64,000 nucleotides of DNA from contig NC_030993.1 of the NCBI RefSeq assembly GCF_000149955.1, positions 248,125 through 312,124 of the forward strand, written 5' to 3'. This stretch comes from Fusarium oxysporum f. sp. lycopersici 4287. Lineage: Eukaryota; Ascomycota; Sordariomycetes; Hypocreales; Nectriaceae. The notes under the pieces are model-generated. The model was given only the letters and a program-made list of their open reading frames with translations, was not told the origin of the DNA and did not search any database. Shown here in pieces: positions 35,132 to 46,810 of the stretch; within the stretch, counting starts at the first letter, position 1; every line of letters begins with the position of its first letter. Both the position numbers and the translations under genes were made by a program.

Positions 35132-36878
35132 ATTGACGGATTGGAGAGGTTTGAGAGACGTGATGAGTGAGAAACTACAGAGCGAATATCCCAAGGCGTG
35201 GAGGGAGTCTTTATACTTAATGTTAAGGTATGTTGATTGATCTAACAAGATTGGGAAACTGTCGTCGATCATTCCCCGGATTGGAAGCTAGATCTTTTGT
35301 TCTTGGAAACTGGTCCTTTTGTGCTTGGCAGCTTACTCAATCCAAGAGATATGCGATAAGGTCCTCAACTTGGTCCGGGCCAAGTCAATACTATGGATAC
35401 CAATACTACCCTGGGTATTCACAGTGACGATTGAAATCAAACCTGCATCGTCGCTGACCATTGAGATGTCAGAGAACCCCTGGGATGATGTATATCATAC
35501 CTAGATGGAGTTAGTAACTAAGGCAAAGGTTCCCCAGAATTATCGGGCCAAGGATCAAGATGCGCAGGCACATAGGTAGCCTGCGCATAGATAATCTTTA
35601 AGACCACCAGTCATCTTTCGTGTTTTTCTAAGCGACTCGTGGCCAAGGCTATGCCAACCCATCGTGCCGATTAACTACCAGATTCATCTTAAGCTTATTA
35701 TAAATATCTCACGGGTATATCACACGACCCACTACGGACTTTATGAGATGCCTATTTAGGATAGAAACCCGCTTCTTGCCATGTGACCTGCTATTTACCT
35801 TGTACTTCCAAGATAAAAGCGCAGTCTTGGCTCTGTTCTTCCCCGAAGCTCCCTACAGAGTACTATAGTTAAATAGTCTTCCTTCTGTTATAAAAAAGGG
35901 TAATATGCTTTAAACTAATTTAGATTTCCTGAGCTTTAATTAAAGGATACCTTTAGGTATGCTTTTGCAAGAGATGAACCAGAATCCAAGTTCACAAAGG
36001 TATCCTCCAACATTCTATAGCATTTTCATATCACTAACTAGATAGATTATTCACGATTATATAGAAATTCGCTTATGTCTGCATCGTATATAAAACCGAG
36101 TTCATCTAAAAGGTCTCTTGACCCATTCCAGCTTCTGTGAGGGTCAAGTCGATGGCTTCGTAAGCAGGCTCAATACTACCAGTCCTTATTAATTTGATCC
36201 GCGTGTGACTTGGCAATGGGGGGATTGGTATCACCGCGCATTGGTTTATGCAGCTCTGGAGAAGAGTGTTTTGAGAATCTTATTTTGAATTGATACAGAT
36301 GACCTCTGATGCCTATACCACCAACCCCTTAAGGTTTTAATAAATCAGACATTTAACCATAGAAATGTAATTTAGTATTCCGGAGACTGGGGTTAGGATC
36401 AGAGAGGAACGTGTCTACAATGACTATGATCAAGGAGTACATATATATTCATTATAATATCCCAGTTTCATTTCATTTCTGGTTACCAAGATACGTTAGC
36501 CCAACCTCGATGTCACCATCCGTGCTGAAAGTCGGGATCTTCATCTTGAAAGTTTTACCACCAGGAAAGATGAAGCCAGCTTGTTGCTCCAGCCCGTACC
36601 ATTGTGAAAATGAATCTCAACTCTGGCACTTACCAAGAAGTGCATACATTGTTTGGAATGTGAGACCTATGATATAGTACTCTCAACTTTATTTACAATC
36701 TATAATTATTATAAAGACCATTACTCGTAGAATAAGAGAGAAATGTTTATATATACGCTTATTTAAAGTAGAGGAAATACAATCTTACTAGAAAACCTCT
36801 TACTAATACAGTTCATAACAAGTAGAAAGACAAAGCTCAATTCCATGATAATCAATCCATCTCGAGTACTCTACAACG
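35132..36878. other. Intergenic stretch
   Basis: About 1.7 kb with no supported gene. The middle (about 35860-36400) is AT-rich and featureless. It separates the catabolic region from the glucosidase and PKS cluster. Confidence 0.5.
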
Positions 36879-39304
36879 TTACTTTACCAATTGAACGGTC
36901 GTCGAAGACCTCAGATCCCTTGAGCTGAAGCCAACACTGAGCTTTATGTCACCCTTCGGTGCCACCCAGTCCTGGGCAGTAACATCCCAATAACTCAGAT
37001 CCCGACGCTTTAGACTGAATGACACTTTCTTGGCCTCCTCAGGCTCAAGATGGACCTTCTCGAACCCACGCAGCATCTGTACTGGGCTGTTGGCTGGGAT
37101 GTGGTTCTTGGGCAAAGAAGCATACAGCTGGATGACTGTCGCGCCTGCAACCCGGCCGGTGTTGGATACCTCGACGGAACACTTGACGACTGTTTCCCAG
37201 AGATGAGGGTTACCGCCTAGTGCCAGTGTAGCGTTGGAGAGGGATGCGCGGGCGGAGATCTTGTTTGCTGAGGAGACAACGAGCTTGGAGGATATATCAA
37301 AGGTGGTGTAGCTGAGACCGTAGCCAAACTCATAGAGAGGGTCCAGGCCCTTGTTGTCGAAGTGTCGATAGTCAATTAACAGTCCCTCGGTAAAGTCACT
37401 TTGCCAACTTGAAGCGTCTTCAGCTGCGGGGCCAGTGATGTTGATGATCTTTCCGTTGTAGTCCTCCTCTTTCTTGGCAATGGTATATGGGAGCTTGCCA
37501 GAGGGATTGACCTTTCCGGTCAAGACGTCCAGGATGGAGTTGCCTGATTCCTGGCCTGGGTAATGCGCAGCGACAATAGCACTGACGTTGGGGTTCGTCG
37601 CCCATGGCATCACGTCCGGCCCTCCAGAGTGAGTGACTACGATGGTGCGACGAGGGCAGCGTGATGCAATACTATTGACGACTTGGACTGAGTTGTCATC
37701 TGCGACAAGAGTCTTGCGATCAAAACCCTCGGTGGTGAAAGACTTGAGGAAGACGATGCAGACCTCTGGCCATGGGTACAAACCAGGCATACTGCTGAGA
37801 ATAGCAGTATTGTTGGTGACGTATTGAAGCCGTTTGTCGTTGTCCTTGGCGTAAGACTTGAACGCATCCAAGGGACTGACAACGTAGCTTGGTCGGCCGC
37901 TTCCTGAACCGCCGCCAGAGATAAGAGTACCGATATCGATGCCATCGTGATCGCTGAAGAGGGTACCAACGGAGGGATCAGCAGCATCATTGCCAAAAAG
38001 ACCGATGTTGGTGAGGGACTTGTTGAGAGGAAGAATGGAGCCTTCATTCTTGAGCAAGACTGTTCCGGCAGCAGCGATCTCACGGATGAGAGCTGAATGG
38101 TTGCCGCGAACATCGCGACCAACTGGAGAAGGGCCGGGATAAGGGTACTTGAAGCCGTTGTAAACGAGGGGCTGAGATGATGGGTCCACAGAGGGGTAGC
38201 CTTTATCCTGACCAAGATAAAAGTAAGGCGTCAAGATCCGTCGCACCATTCCATCCAAATCCGACTCAGAGAGTGTCTTGTTCTTGACATAATTGACAAG
38301 ATTATCACCCCAGTACGTCTCAACTAGGGGAAGTAGATTGACAGGTCCGGGCTGGTTCATATCAAGGCCTGCCTTGACGGGACTAAGTCCAGGCGGAGTA
38401 GCCAGAAAGTCCGACATGACATACCCTTGAAAGCCAAGCTCTTTCTTCAAGAGGTTATTGATCAGGTGCTTGTTTTCGCAGCTATATGTCTCATTGACAC
38501 GGTTGTAGCCACACATGACTGATGCTACACCAGCATGAACGGCGTCTGCAAAAGGCCACATGTACAGCTCGTGTATGGTGCGATCGTCAATGTTGGAGGA
38601 TACTGCGTCTACCATCTTTCCGTTAATCAGTGTGGGTTTTCGCTGCGTTTCTTGTTCATTGCCAACTAGATGCTTGGCTGTAGCCTGGACACCGGTATCT
38701 TGGATTGCTCGAATTGTTTCATCCATGGCGATGCCGGTTAGGTAAGGATCTGGCGAGAAGCCCTCCCAGTTGCGACCGCCATATGGACTTCTGCCCAGAG
38801 CTCCCGCAACAGGTCTAATCTACCGTCAGTGATCACAATAAAGAAAAATGGTGACAGAACTTACCCAAGAATGACGTGAGCACCCTTCGCTTTGAATTCC
38901 TTTGCCATGGCCTCTCCCCTCAGCGCCATCAACTGCCTATCCCACGTCGCAGCAGTAGTAACGCCAGATGGAAAGACACTGACTAGATCTCCGAGACGAA
39001 GCCCAATTGGTCCGTCTTGAATGCAAAGACCGCCGAAGCCAAGGCGTTTGATGGGCGCGATGTACTCGATGCATGTTCCATCAAAGGTGCCTGTCACCAT
39101 CAAGGACTTTTCCTTGGGCGTCATCTTGGAGATCAGTGTGTCCGCTTTACCACGGGCATTGAGCCATTGCGAGGGGTCAATTGCTGTGACATGTCAGTAA
39201 GCCTTGGCTGAGGTGTTGAGGACGATCTAACCTGATGATGATTCACGTCCTGCCACAACGGGCAAGACCAATGATAGTAAAGACGCCAAACTAAGTCGAT
39301 ACAT
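36879..39304 (-). CDS. Secreted GH3 beta-glucosidase (775 aa)
   Basis: Exons 39304-39232, 39183-38865 and 38814-36879 join to 2328 bases. The first ~19 residues are a signal peptide (LASLLSLVLPVVAG), so the enzyme is exported. GH3 features follow in order: GLCIQDGPIGLR, FPSGVTTAATWDR, the KHLVGNEQE segment, and the nucleophile Asp in GYVMSDF near residue 266. The second GH3 domain has ALIREIAAAGTVLLKN and the Gly-rich SGGGSGSGRPSYV, and a C-terminal fibronectin-III-like domain begins near EFGYGLSYTTF. It should cleave beta-D-glucosides or related glycosides. It lies next to the acyltransferase at the edge of the PKS cluster; membership is uncertain. Confidence 0.93.
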
Positions 39305-39687
39305 CTTGAGTACAGAGTATTCAGTCTTTGAGCTACTGTCTTAGCATCACTACCCTGTTTGCCAACACTTCAGCCTTATATACACTCCTACTCATGCACT
39401 TGGGCACTAAATGAGCACCCACTATCATATTCTCGCCGAGTTCCGCACAGCCCCCAAAAGAGGCCGAAATGAATCGTAACATGCCAAAAACAGCCCAATC
39501 CTCCATCCCTCAGCTCTGTTAGCCCCAACCTAATCTATACAAGAATGGGCGCAAGAGTCCAGACCTATATCCATCCGAGAGCTTATCTTACGATTTATCG
39601 TTGCATATTATGACTTCAGCTGACAAGGGGCGTTCCCATTTCTCCCAGAATGCGACGCGTCAATTCTGTACCTAGATTACCGCTACC
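39305..39687. other. Intergenic stretch; GH3 promoter
   Basis: Contains the glucosidase upstream region and the 3' flank of the acyltransferase gene. Confidence 0.5.
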
Positions 39688-41043
39688 CTACCAAAAGTAC
39701 TCATCAAATCCCTCCTGCAGATCCGTGACTATGCCTTTCATGAGCTCAGCTACCTGTCCCTTTGGCACCGAGACTTGTACCTGGTATCCCAATCTCTTCG
39801 CATCACCTGCATCATTAGCCGACTTTGCCTTGTAAATCATGCACCAATTTCGGACAGGCAAAGCCTCCACTTCCAAGGGCTGGCAGAACATATGCTGCTC
39901 CTGTCCGAAATCTATCTCCTCCATAGAAACTTTAGTCCAATCATCTACATACAAAGTATCAGGGTCAAATGCGGGCGCCAAATCCATGAGCCCGTTGACA
40001 GCTTGAATAGACTGAATCCACTCATCCCCCTTGGCCAATTTCTCTGGCGTCAGCCCAGTGACTCCTTCGCGAACTGCAAATGCCACTTCGCTCAGATTCT
40101 TAGACGCTGGCAAATATGGCGTATCAACAGCTGTGATACAATTACCGAAATACTCTCTAGGCATGTTTCTAGCCTTTCGTGCATCTACTATAGTGACAAT
40201 TCGCGTAACACGCGGATGCGGCATGAGCCGGTTGTACACAAAGCGGTTCAGCGCCTTGAGTAGGTAGGCTTTAAATGCATCTTGTGTTGAGCATGTCGCC
40301 GGGTGTAGCCGAGCCCGTGCTTTCTGAACAAGGATACTGAGATCTTCTGCTGAGACATCAAATCTTGCATATTCCAGGGTCTTGAACACTATCGTGTGAA
40401 CCAGTGGGGCATAGGCTTTGATCTTGCTTATCACTGTGGGGGAGAATAGCTGTGATCGCCGGGGAAGACGTCGGGGTATATCTTCCAACAATACCGCTTT
40501 CGAGGGAGACTTGAAGCGGATCCTCTCAGCGACGTGGGGAGATATCGATAGTGTCTCTTGAGTATGTATATCATGCCATGCCTTTAGAAGATGGTATAGT
40601 GACAAGGCATCTCCAAGGACGTGGCAGAAGCTCACCCCCAAGACTGTCTGAGAGGTGTGAGGCAAGTATGTGACGGTGATCTGTAACAGAGGAGCTTGGC
40701 CATTCAGGACTTTCTTAGTCGTGATGCGATTGATGAACCTCTTCCAAACAGAAGGATAGAATGCCCCTTGATGGTATTTCTGCAAGTATATGGGAACGGG
40801 GTGGTAGAGGCTCAGCGAGAGCTCTCCGCGTGTAGCTGCAGAGGGTCTTCTGAAGCGCCCGTACACAGGCGGGAACAGTGACAGGGTCTTTGACAGTGAT
40901 GTTCGCAGTTGATCCTTGTCCAAGGTACCGTTAATGACGAGGACTACATCAACAGGCATGAAGTAGGTGTCGAGGAAGCTGAGCGGGAAGACTCTATCGC
41001 CACTCCCCTGATCTTCATACTGAAGTTCAATACGCTGCGCCAT
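39688..41043 (-). CDS. BAHD-type acyltransferase (451 aa)
   Basis: A single exon encodes a fungal transferase-family protein that should move an acyl group from acyl-CoA to a hydroxyl or amine. The catalytic HxxxD is seen as FCHVLGDALS near residue 141. The second family motif, DFGWG, is present only in altered form as DFGQE near residue 378. Length matches the family. No signal peptide or membrane segment is seen. It ends the run of minus-strand cluster genes; the FAD monooxygenase stop is 83 bases upstream. A role in acylating the PKS product, as in other fungal clusters, is inferred from position. Confidence 0.88.
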   Translation of the reverse strand: MAQRIELQYEDQGSGDRVFPLSFLDTYFMPVDVVLVINGTLDKDQLRTSLSKTLSLFPPVYGRFRRPSAATRGELSLSLYHPVPIYLQKYHQGAFYPSVWKRFINRITTKKVLNGQAPLLQITVTYLPHTSQTVLGVSFCHVLGDALSLYHLLKAWHDIHTQETLSISPHVAERIRFKSPSKAVLLEDIPRRLPRRSQLFSPTVISKIKAYAPLVHTIVFKTLEYARFDVSAEDLSILVQKARARLHPATCSTQDAFKAYLLKALNRFVYNRLMPHPRVTRIVTIVDARKARNMPREYFGNCITAVDTPYLPASKNLSEVAFAVREGVTGLTPEKLAKGDEWIQSIQAVNGLMDLAPAFDPDTLYVDDWTKVSMEEIDFGQEQHMFCQPLEVEALPVRNWCMIYKAKSANDAGDAKRLGYQVQVSVPKGQVAELMKGIVTDLQEGFDEYFW

Positions 41044-41126
41044 AATGAAACGAAATTTGCAATGTCATGGTCTGTAATAACGATTAACAGCAAAATATTA
41101 CGAAACAAGAAAAGGCTTTCAGAGGA

Positions 41127-42602
41127 TCATTTGGTTGCAAACACCTGTCGGAGTCCCTCGGCCAGTTTCTGCAGAAACTCGCCGTTCAGCCCCCAAATAC
41201 CCCCTACAAACGCCCCGATCACCAATACCAGAATAGTAAGCCGGACGAGCCCACTAGCAGTCAACCACACATTCGCAATCTCCATTCCATAATCCCTGAC
41301 AGACGCTCTGAGGGGCGTAGTCCCAAAGAAGCAAAGATTCATAACAAATGCACTCCTCTTGCGCTCCTTCAGCCTCCTAGCCCTCATCGTATCCACATAC
41401 TCCCTCAGCATACTCGCCCTCTTCTCAGCGGGAGTGCCCGGGAAGCGTATGATTGTCCTACTAAGATCCACTGCATCCTCCATAGCGCATGCAGCTCCTT
41501 TTCCTAGAAATGGCGCCATACTACCTGATTAATACCGAAGGATTCCAGAAGTGTTTCGAGAACGTACTTGAATGTGGCATCACCAACTAGCGTTACATTG
41601 TCCGAATTCCACGGCTCACTAACGTCTACCATGCGGAAGACGTTGGCGTAGGCGGAGTCCGTGACGATGAGCTCCACTAGTGCTTTGATGGAGGGGTGGG
41701 TTGGGTGCGCGTTGACGCGGGAGATGCACTCGGCTTTGAGTTCATTGGGTGTCATTTCAGCCGGTGATTTTGACTGATCGGCGAAATCTCTAAGGCGGCT
41801 ACCGAAACCTACCATAACGTATGATGTTTCTGGGTCGATGTGCTCAGGATCGAGACCCTTAGCGTAAGGCTGCTCGGGGTTTTGCCATGTCATGATGGTG
41901 ATTTCCTGGCCGTTGGGGTAGAGGACCTAGTTGATCAGTATCACCCCACATGAAAGAGCTTTTGATGCTCACCAGACTCCCTGTCTTGTACGGGATCATG
42001 CTTTCTACCTCTCGAGTGTAGGGGACTTTGAAGTAGATGATGACCAGATCTGTCTGAACTGTTTGGATGCTGGGTAGCAGAGTACGTCGGACCCGTGAGG
42101 TAATCCCGTCAGCTCCGACAATTAGATCACAAACATGACTACTCCCATCTGCAAAATCGGCCTTGATCGTTCCATCTTGAAGCTCTTGGTAAGTTGTAAA
42201 CTTCTTGCCAGTTGTCAACCATTTCTCCGACTCATAGAGAAGGCCCTTCCTCAATCTGAGGCGTGAGACTGCGGCTGTCTTGCGGAATTCCTCGGGTAGG
42301 TATGTGTAGAAAACATGTCCGTCTGGCCGCATGAAGCACGAGTGGTAGTAGCCCTCTTTTGGTGTCTTGGCCACGCTCGGAAGGACCTTAGCCCATGTCT
42401 CGGGCGGTAAATGGGTCTTCAGAAGGTTGAGGATCTCAAGACCTAGCTGGATGCGGTATCCCGAGAGGCTGTCCTCGTTTTCGTAGCGTTCAAAAACGTG
42501 TGCATCTATACCGGGAGCCGAGGAGAGTAACTGGCCGAGGAGAAGACCAGCGATTCCACCCCCAATGACGGCAACACGGACAGGCTTAGGTTGGTCGGCC
42601 AT
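41127..42602 (-). CDS. FAD-dependent monooxygenase (460 aa)
   Basis: Exons 42602-41973, 41926-41568 and 41520-41127 join to 1383 bases. The dinucleotide-binding GGGIAGLLLGQLL lies near residue 14, the DG motif in CDLIVGADGITSRVRR near residue 165, and the GD motif in VTLVGDATFNMAPFLGKGA near residue 318; the last is rebuilt across the second intron. This is the class A flavin monooxygenase layout used for hydroxylation or epoxidation in fungal polyketide and meroterpenoid pathways. The C-terminus holds a hydrophobic helix (LTILVLVIGAFVGGIWGL) that may anchor it in the ER membrane. It is in tandem with the P450 gene and likely tailors the PKS product. Confidence 0.92.
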
Positions 42603-42764
42603 TCCGAGTAATTAACAATTCTTTCTAGTATTATAGTTAATCACGAAGATTTCAATTTATTTTCTCTTCAATCATCCTAACATATATACGTTTTGATCAT
42701 GCACTGAGAGTTATTCTGGCACCGCAGATCGCCCTCGGAGGATTTCCAGCACATTTCAGAGCCA

Positions 42765-44583
42765 TCACGCCACCCGTTTACGAACACCAACCAAATATTC
42801 CCCCGAGGCAATGTACAGTACACTATGATGCCGGTACTGAATTTTCTGATCTGGTACGATCGTGAGGTCAAATCGTCGCAGCAGAACAGCCAGGATGAGC
42901 CGGACTTCCTTCAACGCGAAGCTGCGAAAATTAGCACCTGTCGTCGAAAAGTCTGAGCGGGGCCTTACTGCTTGCCAATACACACTCGTGACCCTGCTGA
43001 GAACGGATACCAATTCTTTTCGGCAGCCTTTTCGCCTGCATGCCCAGAGATCCATCTCTCAGGAATGAACTTGTCAGCGTCGGGATAGACGCGAGAATCA
43101 CGGTGGAGAGCTGTTGTGTCTGCTGTAACCAATGTCTAATTTTGTTAGTCGCGTTTTTGCAGGCACAACGCCAGTGACTTACGCCAGCCGGAAGAACATA
43201 ATCTCCAACCGTCACGGGCTCCAAAGCCTGTCGCGCAAAGCCTTTTAATTGACACTAGTTAGTATCATGCCTGAGAAGGAATAAATGAACATCTTACCGC
43301 CAGCTGCGGGGGGTAGCATGCGAAGCGTCTCGTGGATGACTGCATTCAGATATGGCAAGTTATGAGTGTTCTCGTCGACGATCGGATCGCTCGATGATGC
43401 GAGAAGCTCATCCAGCTCTCTCTTCAGCGCCTGATGAGCAGCTGGATTCTCTAGAAGTTTCATCAGGCAGAAAGTTGCCGTCACGGCAGATGTGTCGGAG
43501 GGCGCCGCCTGCGGGCGTGCGAGATGACTCCTCACTGCGCGACGGTAGGAATATCAGGGACTCGTTGACAATAATCATTGACCTCAGCTTTAATGTCCTC
43601 CATACTCAACTTATCAGGATTTTCAGCTGAAGCCTCGAGAAGCATGTCAAGAAGGTCTCTCCGCTCGCTCTCCTTCTGGCTGTGCAGCCGCTTGTCGATG
43701 ATGCCTTGGACAATTGCATCGAGCTGTTCATCTCGAGGCTTACCAAAGAGGCTCAACAGAGGTACAGTTTGGTACAGAGCTGCTTTCTTCATGTAGTTGG
43801 TGATCCTCGTCTTTAGCGGATGGTGGCCCTGGCGAACAAGGCCAAAGGAGCCTCCAAAAGAGCATTCAGCCATGATGTCCTGGATCTGTCAATTATCTCC
43901 AAACGTGTGTAAAAATTGAGTGGACTCACTGAAGCAAGACTGCTGAGCAGATCATAGATGTTGACAGTCGCTGTCCCGCCGCCAGCAGCGCAGCGATCTT
44001 CCAGTACATCCTCCAGAACCTGAACACAGCCGTGCATCAGCGGCTCCAGTGCTTTGAGGTAGCTCATTGAGAAGCCATTCGAGAGCAGTCTTCGCTGGAA
44101 CAATGTTAACACCTATATGCTATTTCGTACCGGTTTCTCACTCTAATGCGATATTTGGCCTTGTCTCTCTCCGTAAACAACGTCGCGACGTGCGGGTTCT
44201 GTCGATATTTCTCATAGAGAGGACTCTTATGCAGATCCCATTCCACGAGAACGCGATGGACCGATACTGGGTCAGACACCAAGACCAGATTCGGGGCTGT
44301 AAGATTGAGTAAACTTGCATGGGCTATCTATGTTGGGAGACTTACTGACTCGCACGACATCGCCGTATTGATGATGAAGGTCCTGTGCGAGAAAAGGTGC
44401 AGTGCCCTTCAAGAATGCCAAACGCCATGGCAGTGGTGAGAGTTTGTTCCATAACGGCCCTGGAATTCTGGACAGGGGACCAGTAAACCCAAAGATTAGC
44501 GCCTTTAGTACCCGTCGCAGCAGCTCTAGGCCTACAGCGAACAGCGCTAACGTGGTGTAAGAATACGGCAGGTTCAGCATCAT
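42765..44583 (-). CDS. Cytochrome P450 monooxygenase (497 aa)
   Basis: Eight exons (44583-44346, 44296-44142, 44094-43930, 43885-43570, 43534-43298, 43241-43183, 43135-42969, 42921-42765) join in frame to 1494 bases. The N-terminus has a membrane anchor (TTLALFAVGLELL) and a proline-rich hinge, SRIPGP. The I-helix oxygen-binding region reads AAPSDTSAVTA; the ExxR is ETLR in AVIHETLRMLPPAAG; the heme-binding loop is FSAGSRVCIG. The fourth intron is only 35 bases (43535-43569), unusually short, but no other splice pair keeps the frame. ER membrane location and oxidation of the polyketide are expected from family and context. Its promoter is shared with the divergent MFS gene. Confidence 0.92.
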
Positions 44584-44798
44584 GACAAGATTGAACAATT
44601 CAAATTCAGTGTAAAATATATTAATATTACGTTGTCTTCTTTATACGCTGTATCGTTAACTCGCAAAACGCGCCGAGAATGGCGGAAATGCCCCGAGTCA
44701 ACACCTCAGGTGATATATCACCCGAATCGCACCACTAAATCACTTCTCCAGGCCTAAATCCTGCAACACAACAATGCGACCAGTACAGAAGCTCAACA
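44584..44798. promoter_or_regulatory. Divergent promoter between P450 and MFS genes
   Basis: Only 215 bases separate the P450 and MFS start codons, which point away from each other. Both are probably controlled from this segment. It carries the palindrome listed separately. Confidence 0.65.
44709..44722. promoter_or_regulatory. Perfect 14-bp palindrome GGTGATATATCACC
   Basis: A perfect inverted repeat lies near the middle of the divergent P450/MFS promoter. Its half site GGTGATAT recurs at about 46648 upstream of the FSH1-like gene (GGTGATATTGA). It is a candidate binding site for a dimeric regulator; no factor is known. Confidence 0.4.
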
Positions 44799-46620
44799 AT
44801 GGCGGAAGAAGAGTCGAGCGCGCAGATTCGCGCAGCTAGCAGAACCATGGAAGGTTATAGGCTTCATCTTTCAGTTATTGGGTGTGGAACCCGCGGAAAC
44901 AATTTCAGGAGCGATGCTAACTGCTACAGATTGACGTTTGGTCTCTTCCTGTCTGCGCTGGAAACGACGATCGTATCGACAACGCTGGACACCATCGCAA
45001 AGCATTTTGACGATGAGCGCGAGTACTCGTGGATAGTCACTGCCTACATGGTCACATTTAACGGTAAAGCTCTCAATTCTCCTTCATGCCGTTTACTAAT
45101 CACCGATCAGGCTTCTTGCTTCTACATGCACGATTGAGCGATGTCTTTGGCCGCTTCACCGTCTTCTACGCCTGCCTCGCCATCTTCGCTCTATTCTCTG
45201 GCGTTTGCGGAGCAGCACAATCCATGACACAATTGTAAGCGACTATTCTCAACCCAGTCACTTGCTGTGACTAATTATCAACAGAATTGTCTTCCGCGCT
45301 TTCCAGGGCCTCGGCGCCTCTGGTCTTTTCTCACTTACAATGGTGATTGTCCCTGACATTACGCCCGATCGCTGGCTGGGTTTGTACTCTGGCGTCGTGA
45401 GCTCAGTGTTCGCCTTCTCGAGTGTTTTGGGCCCGGTGTTGGGCGGCGTTTTGGCCCAGCATTCGACGTGGAGATGGGTGTTTTTACTCAAGTATGTGAG
45501 AATTCACGGCCGCGATACTTTCAGGACTGATTATGCCTCAGCTTACCCGGTGCAGCAGTATGTGCCTTTTTGCTGCTCCCGTCACTCAGATGGAAGAATA
45601 ACTCCAAGTCTGTGAGGAATGGATGGAGGGAAATTGACGCACCCGGCGCGTTCCTCTTCTTGGCTGCCACGATTTTTCTGATCTACGCTCTACAGAGTGC
45701 CTCGACGGTTGGAGATGGAAACGGCTGGTCGAGCCCGGCTATTATTGGCTGTTTAGTCGGTTCTGGAGTGTCGCTGATCATGTTCATTGGGTATGAATTA
45801 GTGCTCCCCCGATACTCACCAATTGCTCCATTCTTCCCTCTTCCGTTGCTTCTGCAGCCGGACATTGCGCTTCTCATGATGTGGGTACGAACAATCCCGT
45901 ATCTCAGTCTTCTATTGACTTGGGAATTTTAGATCTGCTTTCTTCATGGGTAGCTCGTTCTACTCTACCATTATCCAACTACCCCAGCGTCTACAACACG
46001 TCAATGACAAGTCCCCAACAACAGCGGGCGTTCTTCTCCTGCCAGTGCTTCTCCCATCAGCGGGCTTCTCTGCGCTATCTGGAGGTCTTTATCGCAAGTT
46101 TCCTGCAGCGACACCTCTGCTTCTTTTTTGCGGTGGTGTCCTTCAAGTTATTGGTGTCGGGCTGCTGTCTACTCTACCAACTGGGTCATCTGTTTCGAAC
46201 AGTCAATATGGGTTTGAAGTCATGACAGGCATTGGCTTTGGACTCATGCTCCCATCTTTCATGATTCTCGCGCGAGATTGGGTATCTGAGGAACAATACG
46301 GTAAGTAAACACCATCAAAGTGGCTACCTTCGCTAACGCGCATCTCAGCGACCGCCATGGGCCTCGTGAATACGTTCAGAACTTTGGGCGGCTGCGTCTC
46401 AATTGCAGTCTGCGGCGCAATTCTCAACAAAGAACTTGACAAGGCATCCAGGATCTCAAACATTAAATCGGCTTATGGGGATATCTACAACGAGCAATTC
46501 TTTGTCATGGCCAGCTTATCCATACCGTCTGCGCTGGCTGCGGGCATCATCTTGATGAGACAGTACACCAAGAAAGGTGTTTTCAGGCTAGCACCTGGCT
46601 CAGGCACTCTTAGCAGTTAG
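44799..46620 (+). CDS. MFS exporter, DHA2-like 14-helix type (508 aa)
   Basis: Seven exons (44799-44881, 44930-45063, 45111-45234, 45285-45491, 45542-45880, 45933-46300, 46349-46620) join to 1527 bases. The first intron uses a GTGTGG donor; it yields LHLSVIGLTFGLFLSALETTIVSTTLD, the expected first helix with the drug:H+ antiporter motif. Further signatures are the YSWIVTAYMVTFNG helix, the loop HARLSDVFGRF, the RAFQGLGASG helix and LGPVLGGVLA, the motif C region of drug/toxin exporters. About fourteen membrane helices are expected in the plasma or vacuolar membrane. Its position inside the cluster suggests export of the PKS product. An upstream start at 44774 opens a short overlapping frame. 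Confidence 0.92.
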
Positions 46621-46810
46621 AGAAGAGTGCTAGCCAGCACAGGTGGTGATATTGATTGGTCTCGGCGGGTTTCATATCCCACTTTAATACTCGCCGAGCC
46701 GAGTTTTATACTAGGCAGATTGAATAAATACCTAAGAGTAAAGTCTCAACAGTACCCACCTCGTTCTGAATGGCTTTTGGGCATATATTTTATATCAATA
46801 TTCATTCAAT

